NCBI RefSeq assembly: GCF_020509005.1 | Contig: NC_063023.1 | Location: 2,480,001 to 2,544,000, forward strand | Source of the DNA: Fulvia fulva | Lineage: Eukaryota; Ascomycota; Dothideomycetes; Mycosphaerellales; Mycosphaerellaceae | Reading direction: 5' to 3' | Length of the DNA: 64,000 nucleotides | Shown: piece after piece, positions 45,248 through 55,591 of the stretch | Position numbering within the stretch: position 1 is the stretch's first letter | Layout: the number at the start of each line of letters is the position of its first letter | Notes under the pieces: model-generated | Told to the model about the DNA's origin: nothing | Seen by the model: only the letters and a program-made list of their open reading frames with translations | The model's database searches: none | Made by a program: the position numbers and the translations under genes

Positions 45248-45956
45248 TGCCCTTTTTTGCCGCACTTTTGGCAACAGCTTTCTCCGGAAGACAGTCCAGA
45301 CGCTTTCCGACCTAATGATCATTGTCATGAGTCCAAGCCTCCGTGCGAGCCGCTTCAGACCAGGCAGTGGTGTTTGAGGAACATGGACCTCTTACGTGGG
45401 AGCATACCACAGAGTGGAAATGCTGAAAGTGCGACATAGCTGCAAGAACTTGATCACCTGCTGACGAAGTCAGTCGTCATGTCTTTGGCTGCAGCCGACA
45501 ACCGTAAGTGTTCCATCCAGTCCCTTGACCCAGAAGCACAGTATACTTGCACTTCTAGTTGATCATGTTTCCACATGATGATCAAGACGTTGCATGCATA
45601 CTCGTCAGTTGTGCAGAGCCCTTGACAAGGATGTCTAGGGCATTGACAGGGGTGCTCAAAGCCCTCCTTCGGATACTGCCGCCCTGGCTGCAGAGTACGA
45701 CAACTGCAGACGCGAGGTCCCACGAGGTGGGTTGTGTATGCAATGAATAAACAGTATCAGACCATATTGCTGATTGCCACGTCGGATGTGTGACGGACTG
45801 ATGGCGGCTGTTACCATCGATATGTCCTGCAGACAGGAGATCCACTGTCGAAGGCAGCATACATAAGGGGGCTGTTGGCACGTATTGCTGTCCAGAAGTT
45901 ATTTCCAGACACCAAGTCCTCTTTAAACCGAGACATCTTCTTTCCAGTTCGCAATC
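45248..45956. other. intergenic, divergent promoter region
   Basis: About 710 nt between the minus-strand gene and the cyanide hydratase. No convincing gene. Confidence 0.4.
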
Positions 45957-47033
45957 ATGGTCGCCAAGATCCGCAAGTACAAGGCCGCCGCCGTCAACGC
46001 CGAGCCAGGATGGCTCGATCTCGAGAAGTCCGTCCAGAAGACCATCCACTGGATCAACGAAGCCGGCAAAGCGGGATGCAAGCTCATCGCATTCCCTGAG
46101 CTCTGGATTCCTGGCTACCCATACTGGATGTGGCGCGTCAACTACCAGGAGTCCCTCCCCCTGCTCAAGAAGTACCGCGAGCAGTCTTTGCCATCAGATT
46201 CGCCGGAGATGCATCGCATCAGAGCCGCAGCCAAAAAGAATTCCATTTTCGTCTCCTTGGGCTATTCTGAGGTCGATCTCAACAGCTTGTACACCAGTCA
46301 AGTGATGATCGACTCCTCCGGAAACATCATCAACCACCGCCGCAAGATCCGCGCCACACACGTTGAGCGTCTCGTCTTCGGTGACGGCACCGGCGATACC
46401 ACCTCCATGGTCGTCGACACCGAGATTGGCCGCATCGGCCACCTCAACTGCTGGGAGAACATGAACCCATTTCTCAAGGCATACGCCGTCTCCCTCGGCG
46501 AGGAAGTCCACATCGCAGCCTGGCCACTCTACCCACACGCCAACACCCTCACGTACCCAGACCCATACACCAACATCAGCGACGCCAACGCCGACATCGT
46601 CACCCCAGCCTACGCCATCGAGACCGGCTCCTTTACTCTCGCGCCCTTCCAGATGATCTCAAAGGAAGGCGTCGACCTCCAGACTCCTCCAGGAAAGGAA
46701 CGCGAGGACCACCACATCTACAACGGCAATACCAGAATCTTCGGTCCAGATGGTCAGCCACGCATCAAGCGTCCCTCAGAGGACTTCGAAGGGTTGGTTT
46801 TTATTGATATTGATTTGGATGAGGCGCATCTGAGCAAGGCGCTGAATGACTTTGGGGGTCATTACATGCGTCCGGATCTGATTCGTTTGGTGGTGGATAC
46901 TGATCGTAAGAATCTTGTGAGTAAGGTTACAGGGCCGGGGACTCATGAGGTTGTTAGCACGATTGAGCGTACCGGTCTCAACAAGCCGTTGAAGGAGGAT
47001 GAGGATGGGGAGCCGGATGTTGAGCACCTGTGA
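45957..47033 (+). CDS. cyanide hydratase (nitrilase superfamily)
   Basis: 358 aa, single exon. The catalytic triad of the nitrilase fold is visible: Glu48 (FPELWIPG), Lys130 (HRRKIRATH) and Cys165 ([11 protein letters not shown]). Fungal cyanide-hydratase blocks are present: [55 protein letters not shown] and the C-terminal [16 protein letters not shown]. It hydrates HCN to formamide, a detoxification used by fungi on cyanogenic plants, and assembles into spirals. Length is normal. ATG context (GCAATCATGG) is good. The relic at 42523 belongs to another nitrilase subgroup. Confidence 0.92.
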   Translation: MVAKIRKYKAAAVNAEPGWLDLEKSVQKTIHWINEAGKAGCKLIAFPELWIPGYPYWMWRVNYQESLPLLKKYREQSLPSDSPEMHRIRAAAKKNSIFVSLGYSEVDLNSLYTSQVMIDSSGNIINHRRKIRATHVERLVFGDGTGDTTSMVVDTEIGRIGHLNCWENMNPFLKAYAVSLGEEVHIAAWPLYPHANTLTYPDPYTNISDANADIVTPAYAIETGSFTLAPFQMISKEGVDLQTPPGKEREDHHIYNGNTRIFGPDGQPRIKRPSEDFEGLVFIDIDLDEAHLSKALNDFGGHYMRPDLIRLVVDTDRKNLVSKVTGPGTHEVVSTIERTGLNKPLKEDEDGEPDVEHL

Positions 47034-47036
47034 GTG

Positions 47037-47948
47037 GGCTTTGGGGGTGTGTATCAGTAGCTGTTTCTGTAGTTGTCTACGCTCCTCTCAAGAAAGTTGC
47101 ATATGCTGTCGACTCAGCTGTACATGAGGTGCTCATCTCGTAGTCTCTCCTTCAGGATGCTCCTTCTGGGCGCAGCTAAAGGCGAAGTCCTGTGTCCATG
47201 TCGTTGATGACGAGTGGAAGCAGTCCTATGTGGTGTCCTTCGAATGAACTCGAATGAAGCGGCACATATCATCTACGCTTGCCATGGTGCTCTCACCTTC
47301 GCCCCTCACGCAAAGGCCGCTCCTTTCGAAGGCACATGATCGCAGTCATTAAGCGTAGCGACCGAGCGCTAGCCACACCGGAGTACGAGCTTGCGAGTAC
47401 GTAGGTGAGGCGTCAGCGAGGGAGTGAAGCTCTATACCAGCCCTCAACTAGCCTTGGCGCCCGCTCTGATTGGTCAACTTTCATGTTTTAGGGTCACGTG
47501 ACCTACCGCACTGTGCCTGTTGGCGAACTCGCAAACATATACTCGTCGCTAACGCCTATGTCGTCGTATAATAAGCACTGTACGTCGGGTAGCGGTAGCG
47601 TGGATCGCACGCTACTTTGCAGTCTAGAAGGGTTGGTAGAGAGCTCCACTCCGCTACGCTTACCTTTGGAGGTTCACAACCGCCAACAGCACATTTTTGT
47701 GTACATGTCATGGTGATGGACCGGTCAAGATGTCCTTACTCTGCATGAACAGCTTCGCAAGACATCGCCGCGAAACGCCGACGACTGCCGAGTCGAAGGA
47801 TCGCAGCTGGCGTCCTTTGCAACGGGACACCAACAACGTGACCATCATCGGCGGCCTCTCGAGCTGAGCCGCATCACGTATAAGTCTTCTCAGGCTGCAA
47901 TGGCGAGACCTCGCCTGTCAAGTGGCTCTGCTGTCCAGTCTTGTTGCT
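47037..47948. other. intergenic
   Basis: About 900 nt. A GC-rich piece around 47340-47660 (with TCACGTGA near 47493) looks compositionally different from its flanks, but I recognise no element. Confidence 0.4.
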
Positions 47949-49404
47949 ATGGATGCCTACGATTCCTCCCATTTGGCTGAGGCCTTCCCGTCGCTCGAAC
48001 ACGATCCATGCCGGTAATGTAGGAGCTGGTGTGTGGAAAGATGACCTGGACAACTTGGTAAACTGGACACAAGATGGGCAGTATTCCTCAGGCAGCCATG
48101 ATACGCCCGAAATACCAGCGCAAGCTATGTTTGAGCATTGGTTGTCTGCTCCGAACATGTGGGAAACTGGCCCAGCAATAGCTCAGCAGGAACCCATTGC
48201 ACCCAATGCGAGTAAGCCCGGCGACGAGAACGATGTGTTGCACCTGCAGCAACAGATTGACGAGCTCAAGGCCACGCTATCCACCATGGCACAGAAGGGC
48301 CAAGTGTCGACAGCACCAGAATCCGCCCACGCGATGTCCGCAGCGCCCACCAATGCACCCCGACGACGTCACGCTCGTACGTTGAGCACGAACGTGCGCG
48401 GCTCATTCTCGATGAACGTCTCTGGCGCAGGAACCCCGAGCTTCCGAAGTGGCTTCTCAACACCCACCGAGGGCCTCGAATCGCCCTTCGAATACCCCGA
48501 CGACAGTCCAGTGTATTCGCGACGATCATCTGTGCAAAGCAACATCTCAGCACCAGGGAAGAGAGGACAACGCATACCGGGAGGTTACAGGTGTTCGCAA
48601 TGCCCCTCAAACTTCGACCTGCCGAGTACGCTCAGGCATCATGAACGAAAGCACATCGCCAAAGATCAGCGCCGGCATGGTTGCAATGAATGCGGTAGTC
48701 GCTTCTTGTATCCAAAAGATCTGGCGAGGCACGAGTGGAATGTCCACAAGCTTGGGGCATTTGAGGTAGCTGCTGGGCAGGATATGCACACGCAGTCACA
48801 GGCCACGATCAACGCAGATCAACATCACACATGTCACACGCAGGTGATGAAGCAGAATCCTGTTGATACTCTGCAGTCGCGGAAGCGGCACTGGGAGCAA
48901 TGTCAAGCGGTCGTGCGGGCACGCTCGCGAGACCGACGGCTGACGAATGATTCAAACACATCGTCAATTGTTGTAGCTGATATGCCAGACGTGACCTGGC
49001 CAGAGGATGTGTCGCCAAGTCTGCGGCGAGACTCGATCATACCGGATATTGTCACCGAAGATACCGACAAGCCGGCTGTAGTGGGAGCAGAGTCCGACAC
49101 AAGCCAAACAGTAGCCGAGTTGCGACAACGCATCCGCGATCAAGACCGCGGCATGAGTGCGTTGATGCAATTGCGAGGATATCATGAGGAGGTGCTACGG
49201 CAATCGTCGGGATTCGCCCTTACAGATCACGCAGTCATTCTCACGCCCAATGCTGCCTCGATCGAGACAGCGAAGCACTGGCTCGGCGCCATTCACGCTC
49301 TGTTGGAGTCTGCACCGGCGCCGGCGAACGAGAGAAGCGTGCGCACGGCAGCTATGAAGAGCTTGGCTCAGCAACTTGACGCGTTGCAGCTGGAAGGGGA
49401 CTGA
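47949..49404 (+). CDS. C2H2 zinc-finger protein (two fingers)
   Basis: About 480 aa. Two adjacent C2H2 fingers: YRCSQCPSNFDLPSTLRHHE (ending RKH) and HGCNECGSRFLYPKDLARHE (ending WNVH), about residues 218-268 of the long frame. A helix LHLQQQIDELKATLSTM precedes them, the Ser/Thr-rich stretch between is disordered, and a C-terminal region is probably helical. The 5' end is uncertain: either ATG 47953 opens the long frame directly, or ATG 47949 (MDAYDSSHLAEAFPSLEHDP) is used with an 82 nt intron 48014-48095 (GTAATG..CAG) that joins the same downstream frame. Likely DNA-binding regulator; targets unknown. Confidence 0.8.
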
Positions 49405-50466
49405 ACAGATACAAGATACACTGTCATTCTATACACGGCTTGCGCATTCCCTGAACACGGACGCTTGATCGGTGAAGGCAGGTCCCGCGCATGTCGGGGG
49501 TCATGAGACACCAAGACCGCTATCGCAATCCCAGGCTTCTTTTCCTACGCGCCAAACACATCAAGTCTGCGGCAAGGCTGCACAAGCGCTGTGTCCATCT
49601 AATGTTGCTGTGTATGCTATGCTCCATATCCTTTGACTCGCTGAGGATGTCGTGAACTGGCTGTGACCGCTTCTTCAGTAGTTGCGCGTGGCCGAGGCAA
49701 GCAAATTCTCTGCCGAAGGATTCGTGAAGGTGTCATTGCGCTGCCATGCATGTCCAACTTTGTCGAGGCTCTCCAATATGGTGAAGATGCCCCGAGCTCT
49801 TCCGCCGTCTCATTTGGTGCGACGTAAGAGTAGTATCGTGCGTCTGCCCACACGGTCATGGTCCGCGCGCGTAGAGAAGCTGTTTCGAAAGTGATTCGGT
49901 GCCAGATCTGCTCTGCCCACGGCGACAGAGCTGCCAGCTGAACAAAGAGTCTGCCGCCGCTTCATCGTATCGTTTGCTTCTGGTCTCGCGAGGTAGCAGT
50001 AAATCATCGAGGGATCTAAGTATCTTCGAGCGTGCTTCGAGGAGGTGTGCGTGGTTTGGTGTGCAGGTAGATTGTTGCGCTGCGGAGCGATAGCATGCTG
50101 GATGGACATGCAAGAGTGCGACGCTGCAACAGACGACAGCAGCAAGGAGACAGATCCGGTGATGGCAAGATTGAGCGAAAAGCAATGCGCAGTCACTATT
50201 GTAGGAAGTCGAAGCATTGCGGAAGCGACAGGACACAGAACCACCAAGGCGCGACAAGGCAAGCGACAGCGACAACAACGAGCACAGACACAATGAGAAG
50301 ACACGAGAGACACAAAGAGATGCGATCCAAGCCAATTCCAATTCAATCCCAAGATAAATTCCAAGATATTCCAAGATATGCAGAGCACCTCGCTTGCGTC
50401 AAAGACGACAAACTCGCGCATTTACCAAGCTCAAAACATATATGCTGCGGAAGCACTGATCCATGA
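49405..50466. other. intergenic, convergent
   Basis: About 1.06 kb between convergent genes. A 37-residue minus-strand piece near 49675-49790 (IFTILESLDKVGHAWQRN ... SATRNY) has coding-like texture but no upstream exon could be joined. Confidence 0.35.
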
Positions 50467-51508
50467 TCATGATGCTTGCTGAGCGACTGGTCGCCACGAA
50501 GCCGCCGCTGGATTGAACGGCTTACGAGACAAGCACTGCTGCGCGGCACGAGGCACGAACGCAGGTGCAAGCGGCGTCCGCATTGGCTGCTGACGTGGCT
50601 GCTGGTACTGGCTGTTGTGGTACTGCTGCTGACGGTAGTGATTGTGTGGCATAGCAGGAGCCAGCACTGGCGAGTGACGACCAGTTGATGACGAACCATT
50701 GGATCCAGACCACTGGCGTTGACCTTGCGGGATGTTGCAAGGTGCGGACGCAGTGAGCTGTGGCGAGGCTGGCGATCCAAACCGTTGACGATGGTTCTCA
50801 GCGAGCGCGTAAGCGTCACGCGCAAGTGAGAGTGATGGCAAAGTCAAGCGGCGAGGACCTCCTTTGAAGGAGCCTAGGCACTCCCACTCGATCCAGAAGC
50901 CCAAGTCAAGGTTCGCGTATGATAGCTTCTCCATGACTTGTCCCGTGTGCTGGAGGGTTGGCATGCTGGTGTGGGAGGCGACGCCGTGGTTGTCGAGGGC
51001 GAGATAATTCCAGAGGATGTTATCAAGCTTGCTTTGATGAGCGTGAATGTACCTAAAAGCAAAGTCAGTGGGTGTTTCAGACACGCGAGGGTGAGTATAC
51101 TTGCTTTTCACGCAGATCCCGACCGCCGAAGGAGGTCATCTGTGCGCAGAAGACCAAACGTCCGTCCGGTGAGGTGCCCAAGGTGAGGCAAGGGTGTCCG
51201 AATGCGCCGTCGTTGACGTGAGGCTGGCTGAGCACGACGGATCCGGCGTGCTGTAGTTGTTGCTTCTGGGGCAGCTTGGCGATGATACCGACCCGGCTGT
51301 CGTTGGGGCGGTAGTCGTTGCGGAGAGCGTCGCGGAAGTTTCGAGGCAGCGAAGCGGTGATCTGCTGGTTAGGTGAGCTTATGCTGAGGCCTTGGAGCAC
51401 GTGGTCAAAATCGTGAGAAAGGGGAACTTTACCAAAGGTCGTCGAAGCCCCTGGGGACTTGGACTGCAGGTACTCCTCGAAGGATTCTCTGTAGAATCTT
51501 GAAGACAT
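50467..51508 (-). CDS. conserved-looking fungal protein with Gln/Pro-rich tail, unknown
   Basis: Exons 51508-51105 and 51052-50467, 329 aa. The only intron giving the right phase begins GCAAGT and ends TAG (51053-51104): a GC-AG intron with perfect donor consensus AA/GCAAGT. It joins FGGRDLREK to YIHAHQSKLDNILWNYLALD. The N-terminal part (MSSRFYRESFEEYLQSKSPG) and the central part up to FWIEWECLGSFKGGPRRLTL look folded. The C-terminal 110 residues are Gln/Pro/Ser-rich. No domain recognised. Confidence 0.7.
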
Positions 51509-54500
51509 TTCGTCAGGCAGGGAATGAGGTGGAGTGATTGAAGTGATGATGATTGTGGTGTTTGTAAGCTTGGGAAGCTGAACTGAGTCAAAGATTTTGG
51601 GCTTTGGGGGCTGCAAAAGGTTTGAGAGAGTGGTGAGGAAGGAAAGAGGGAGGAAGAGAGAAATGCGCAGCAAGATAAAGGGACTCTGTGAGAGCTCAGT
51701 AAAATTTTGCGGGTGCATAGCAACAGGAGCGAGGACACGACCTCAAACATGCAACCAAAGAGGGATGTGGGAATAGGCTGCTCATCATCCACAAGATCAG
51801 AGTGAAGGAGCGCCCGAAAGACCTGCATGGCTTGAAGCGCATCAAGCAACTCATCCCCAAGCGAGACGAGAGTCGATGCTACCATATCGTATTCGCTCAT
51901 AGCCTTGTGCACGACATCGTCGCGATATCACGCCTCATGAGCTGTTCTTGGCGACATGGCTAAGGTTCGCACAAGGGTGGATACTGTGCAGCTTATTGGA
52001 CGACCAGGGAAAGGCCTCTTGCTTGATGTGCTACCAAGCTTTTTTGCCGCTGCTCTGGTTGGCAGGGAGCTTGGAGAAGGAGACGGTAGCTGCTGCGCTT
52101 CGATGGAGTCCAAGGTTGAGAACAGTGCTGTATTGCACAGAAGAAGATCGCACAATGCCAAGCGGAAACGGACGATTGCTATCGTCGAGACCCAGCAGCA
52201 GTATCGAAGGGAAGATGTCGCGCGAGGATGAACGTCAAGGCCAAACGACCGACTGCCTCGCGTCGCTCGTATCGCTTGTCAGATTTTGACAGAAGTAGTC
52301 ACGACAGTCTTTACAGAAGCGACGGCTCGTGGTCCGGATTCGTCAACCTTATTCTGAGGACATCTGAGCTGGAAGCAGGTAACCGCCCGTACCACAACTC
52401 GAGGGTTTTTCGATCGCTACGATAGTAAGATCGCGGCGTAGCGGCCGCTGACAGAGTGGAACGCTCCAAGCGCGCGCACCGCTTCGATGATATCGGCCCT
52501 GTCGAGGGTGCTCGAATTCTCCCGCGCGGGTCACGTCTGCTATCACATGTGGAGTGCAGCGGTCACCTCTTTTGTCGAGAGTCACAATGGTAAGCCGTAA
52601 TGGCGGATACACAAGCGTCTGTTGTCATCAGGCGGCAGCGGGGTCAGAGAGAGGGCGTTGCTTCAGACATGAACGTCAAGACCAGGGTATCGGCTGCCTC
52701 GTGGACTTTTGTCAGCTTGGCATTCAACAGAAGCAGTGACGACAGCTTTCCCGTACGCCACGGACTGCGGTGAAAATGCGTGAACCGTATGCGATTGAGC
52801 TTTCAGCTTGAAGACAGTGATCAAGCACCTGAATGCTTGTAAGGCAACGTCTTTTGCCTGTGAAATGTCGACCTTGACACAGGTCGACCATCTTTCTCGT
52901 CACCGTTGTGTAGAAATGGCTTTGCCCGCAGAACATTGGGCATCCTGTCGATCGTGGCACCAGAATTCTCCATCTCGGCAAGAGCTGTAAGATGGTGTAA
53001 CGGATTCAACTCAAGCGACCGGATCGTACGTCGGCCACTGCAGTAATGCAGCCTGCCTTATTGCGCCACTATCGCCGTGAACGTCAGGCCAGGCAATAAA
53101 TGCAGGGCGAGCGCACATACAGCAGAAACGGCGAAGTCACTGCCCTCAAGATTGCGAATCTGGCAGCACACTGTCAAAATCAACTTTCAGTCACACTTGC
53201 GACAATGACGGCCTGGAGTTTCCTTGGCTCTTTGCAGAGCGCGACTTTTGGAGTTTCACCGGTGCTTAGTATCCCTTCGCTCATGCAGTTCTGCAACATC
53301 GTCAAGTCGGGGAAGGTAATCGTACTGCCGCCGCGTTCATGCAATGCCCTGTTCGCCATGGAGAGGGAAAGGCCACCAGTACCGTGGGACCAGAAAGTAT
53401 ATCTTCGGGGCCATGGGGAGGCTACGCACGCGCGACGGCCAAGTACAACCTGTGGAGGAGCAGCAAATGCAGTAGCCCATATACCCCCGGACTATGATCG
53501 TCAAAAGATACCTTTGCAATCCGTCCAAACGACCTCACGGAATCGCTGCTGGTGCTGGCGGAGACTGCTTCGGGATCTAAGCCGAGTGAGAAGCCGACTC
53601 GGGCCGAGACACGGCTTCCGCAAGGCAAGAGGCAATCGGCACCGCAATGACACGACTTCAATCGCGAGTGCTTTCAATCTTACGAGCAAGATGATACACG
53701 GTCATAGCGCTCACGAGAGACATGAGCTACGCGATACGTCGCTTGGGCTATAATGCGGGCAAATCAGGCCTTCGCTCGGCGATGTCAGGCGTGCACATGA
53801 TGGTTTCTTGGCGGTGAGACTTTATCGTCGTGAGCAGCGAACAGTGAGTTCCAGCAGTTCGAATGCAGCCGTACAGACCTAAGCATCGTACTTTGCGCGC
53901 CAGTGGCCTTACGGAGGTATGCTCAGGGCGCAGAAGGTCTCATTTCGCTGGACAAGCTGCAGCAACCACACCTTGAGTTGCCAAGCTCGATATCTTCTGT
54001 AGCCCCCAGAAGCAGACTCAATGCGAGCTTGACGGTATCCACTTGCGAAGAGCTTCGAGATATGCTTCGAGATATCACACAGTCACCATCCGTGCTCCAA
54101 CGACAAGTGCTTTCGGACCAGTAGCCTTGCAGGAATAACCTCGCTCGCATCGAGAACGTGGTTCGGAAGCTTAGAGCCTGCCCTTCGTATCTCGTACGAG
54201 CCTCGTATATCTCCTCCCGCAGTCCATCCTCTAGCGCAAAGGATTCTGGGACCAGTAGCCTTGCAGGTATACCCTCGCAGCGACCCACAGCCTGGCGAAG
54301 TCATCGAAGCTGGTCATCAAGCGACATTCTCCCTAATAGGTAAGCCACTCGCAGTGACTGGCCCATGCTCCATCGCGAGGATAGAACTCCGGTTCTTTTC
54401 CCCTTTGCTTCGTCTTTCCTTTCCTCCACTTCATGACCAACGTCCCGTGACGAACGTCCTGGAACGACGCTAAACTTGCTCCGGCGAAAGTCGTGATGAT

Positions 54501-54805
54501 GCGAGGCGGCAGGGCAGGAGGAGGTATGCTGTAGGCAGGGTCAATAGAAAGAAGAGGCCCATCAGCTTTCCGGTGCCTGAGGGCCTGGGACTGGAGGGCT
54601 GAGATCATTGTCCTTGGGTATGTTTCTCGTCATCGCCGTGCCTGTCCTGTCTGTATCAAGTCGTTGCCGTCATTTTTCGTGAGTTTCGTGCCATGCCAAG
54701 TCCAGCTGTTGCTGTCCCTTGTCGCTGCCGTCTCTCGTCGCTGCCGCCTCTCGTCGTTGCCGTTTCCCGTCGCAGTAGCTAAGACAAGCTTCGCAGGCGA
54801 CATTC
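51509..54805. other. 3.3 kb gene-poor tract with degenerate repeats
   Basis: No protein family recognised. A diverged repeat is visible: aacgtcaagRccaRR..ctgcctcg..cagaagYagtSacgacag at about 52229-52310 and 52670-52755, with a shorter echo (gtgaacgtcaggccagg) near 53077. See also the direct repeat at 54115. Confidence 0.45.
54115..54278 (+). repeat. 30 nt imperfect direct repeat
   Basis: Two copies, 54115-54144 and 54249-54278, starting ggaccagtagccttgcagg, identical at 28 of 30 positions and 134 nt apart. Confidence 0.75.
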
Positions 54806-55216
54806 ATGGGCCTCCTGACTCTCTATCCAAATCAAGTCGCTTTGCCAAAAAACACTTTCCGTTTCACAAAGACCATGAACAGCGACTTTCAGAATTGGTT
54901 TGAGCTCAAGACCGAAGCAACAACTCGGCTGATCACAGATGCAAAGACTTTGCAGGCCACAGAGGCTCACGGCAAGGTCATAGGCTTGACTGCTACTTTC
55001 CAGCGTCTTCAACGACAGGCACCCAGCTTCACATACGCAATGAATATCTTTGACCTGTACTGTGCTGCCACGAGGTCGTGGCTAGACGACACTCGTAGTC
55101 TGCGGCTTCTCGGACTGGCAGCCACACAATGTTCCACACCAGGTTTACCCTCATGGTCTTTTGACTGCGACCAGCCCGCGAGGAGATTTCACGGATTGTA
55201 CGCCACTAGGTTATGA
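54806..55216 (+). pseudogene. remnant of a HET-type protein (C-terminal region)
   Basis: The 136-codon frame contains YAMNIFDLYCAATRSWLDDT, RSLRLLGLAATQ and GLPSWSFDC, the order seen in the region C-terminal to a HET domain (DLY...TRS..., then GLPSW..D). No HET core lies upstream. A second frame (55254-55595) continues with coding-like pieces (FSERPSGGW, CERYTIASYVRMLGYDPKP), suggesting a frameshifted relic. Assignment is tentative. Confidence 0.4.
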
Positions 55217-55591
55217 AGTTTGCAGCGTCTCAGGATAGCCGACACTCCACGTCGTGCCCTGGCGAAGACGTCCACAGCGGCAACTCGAGCTCAGAGGCGT
55301 GTTGTCATCGCAGATCCAGATACATGCCAGACCTGCTACTTTGCTACATGGACCAGCCGAGCATGGTCTTAGAGCGATTGCAGCCGTTGATCATTGTCCA
55401 AAATACTGCCGGAGCTTCAGCGAGCGGCCATCTGGTGGCTGGAGCTGCGACGAAAAGATGGATTGCGAAAGATATACTATCGCAAGCTACGTTCGCATGC
55501 TTGGGTATGATCCCAAACCGGTCCATAGGCTTTCACAGATTCTGACGAGCCATGTCGCTCTGTGTGAGAAGTCTCTCGGATTCTGCCAGAC

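Noticed and set aside
47340..47700. Possible short transposable element
   Set aside because: Composition shift only; no terminal inverted repeats or target-site duplication identified.
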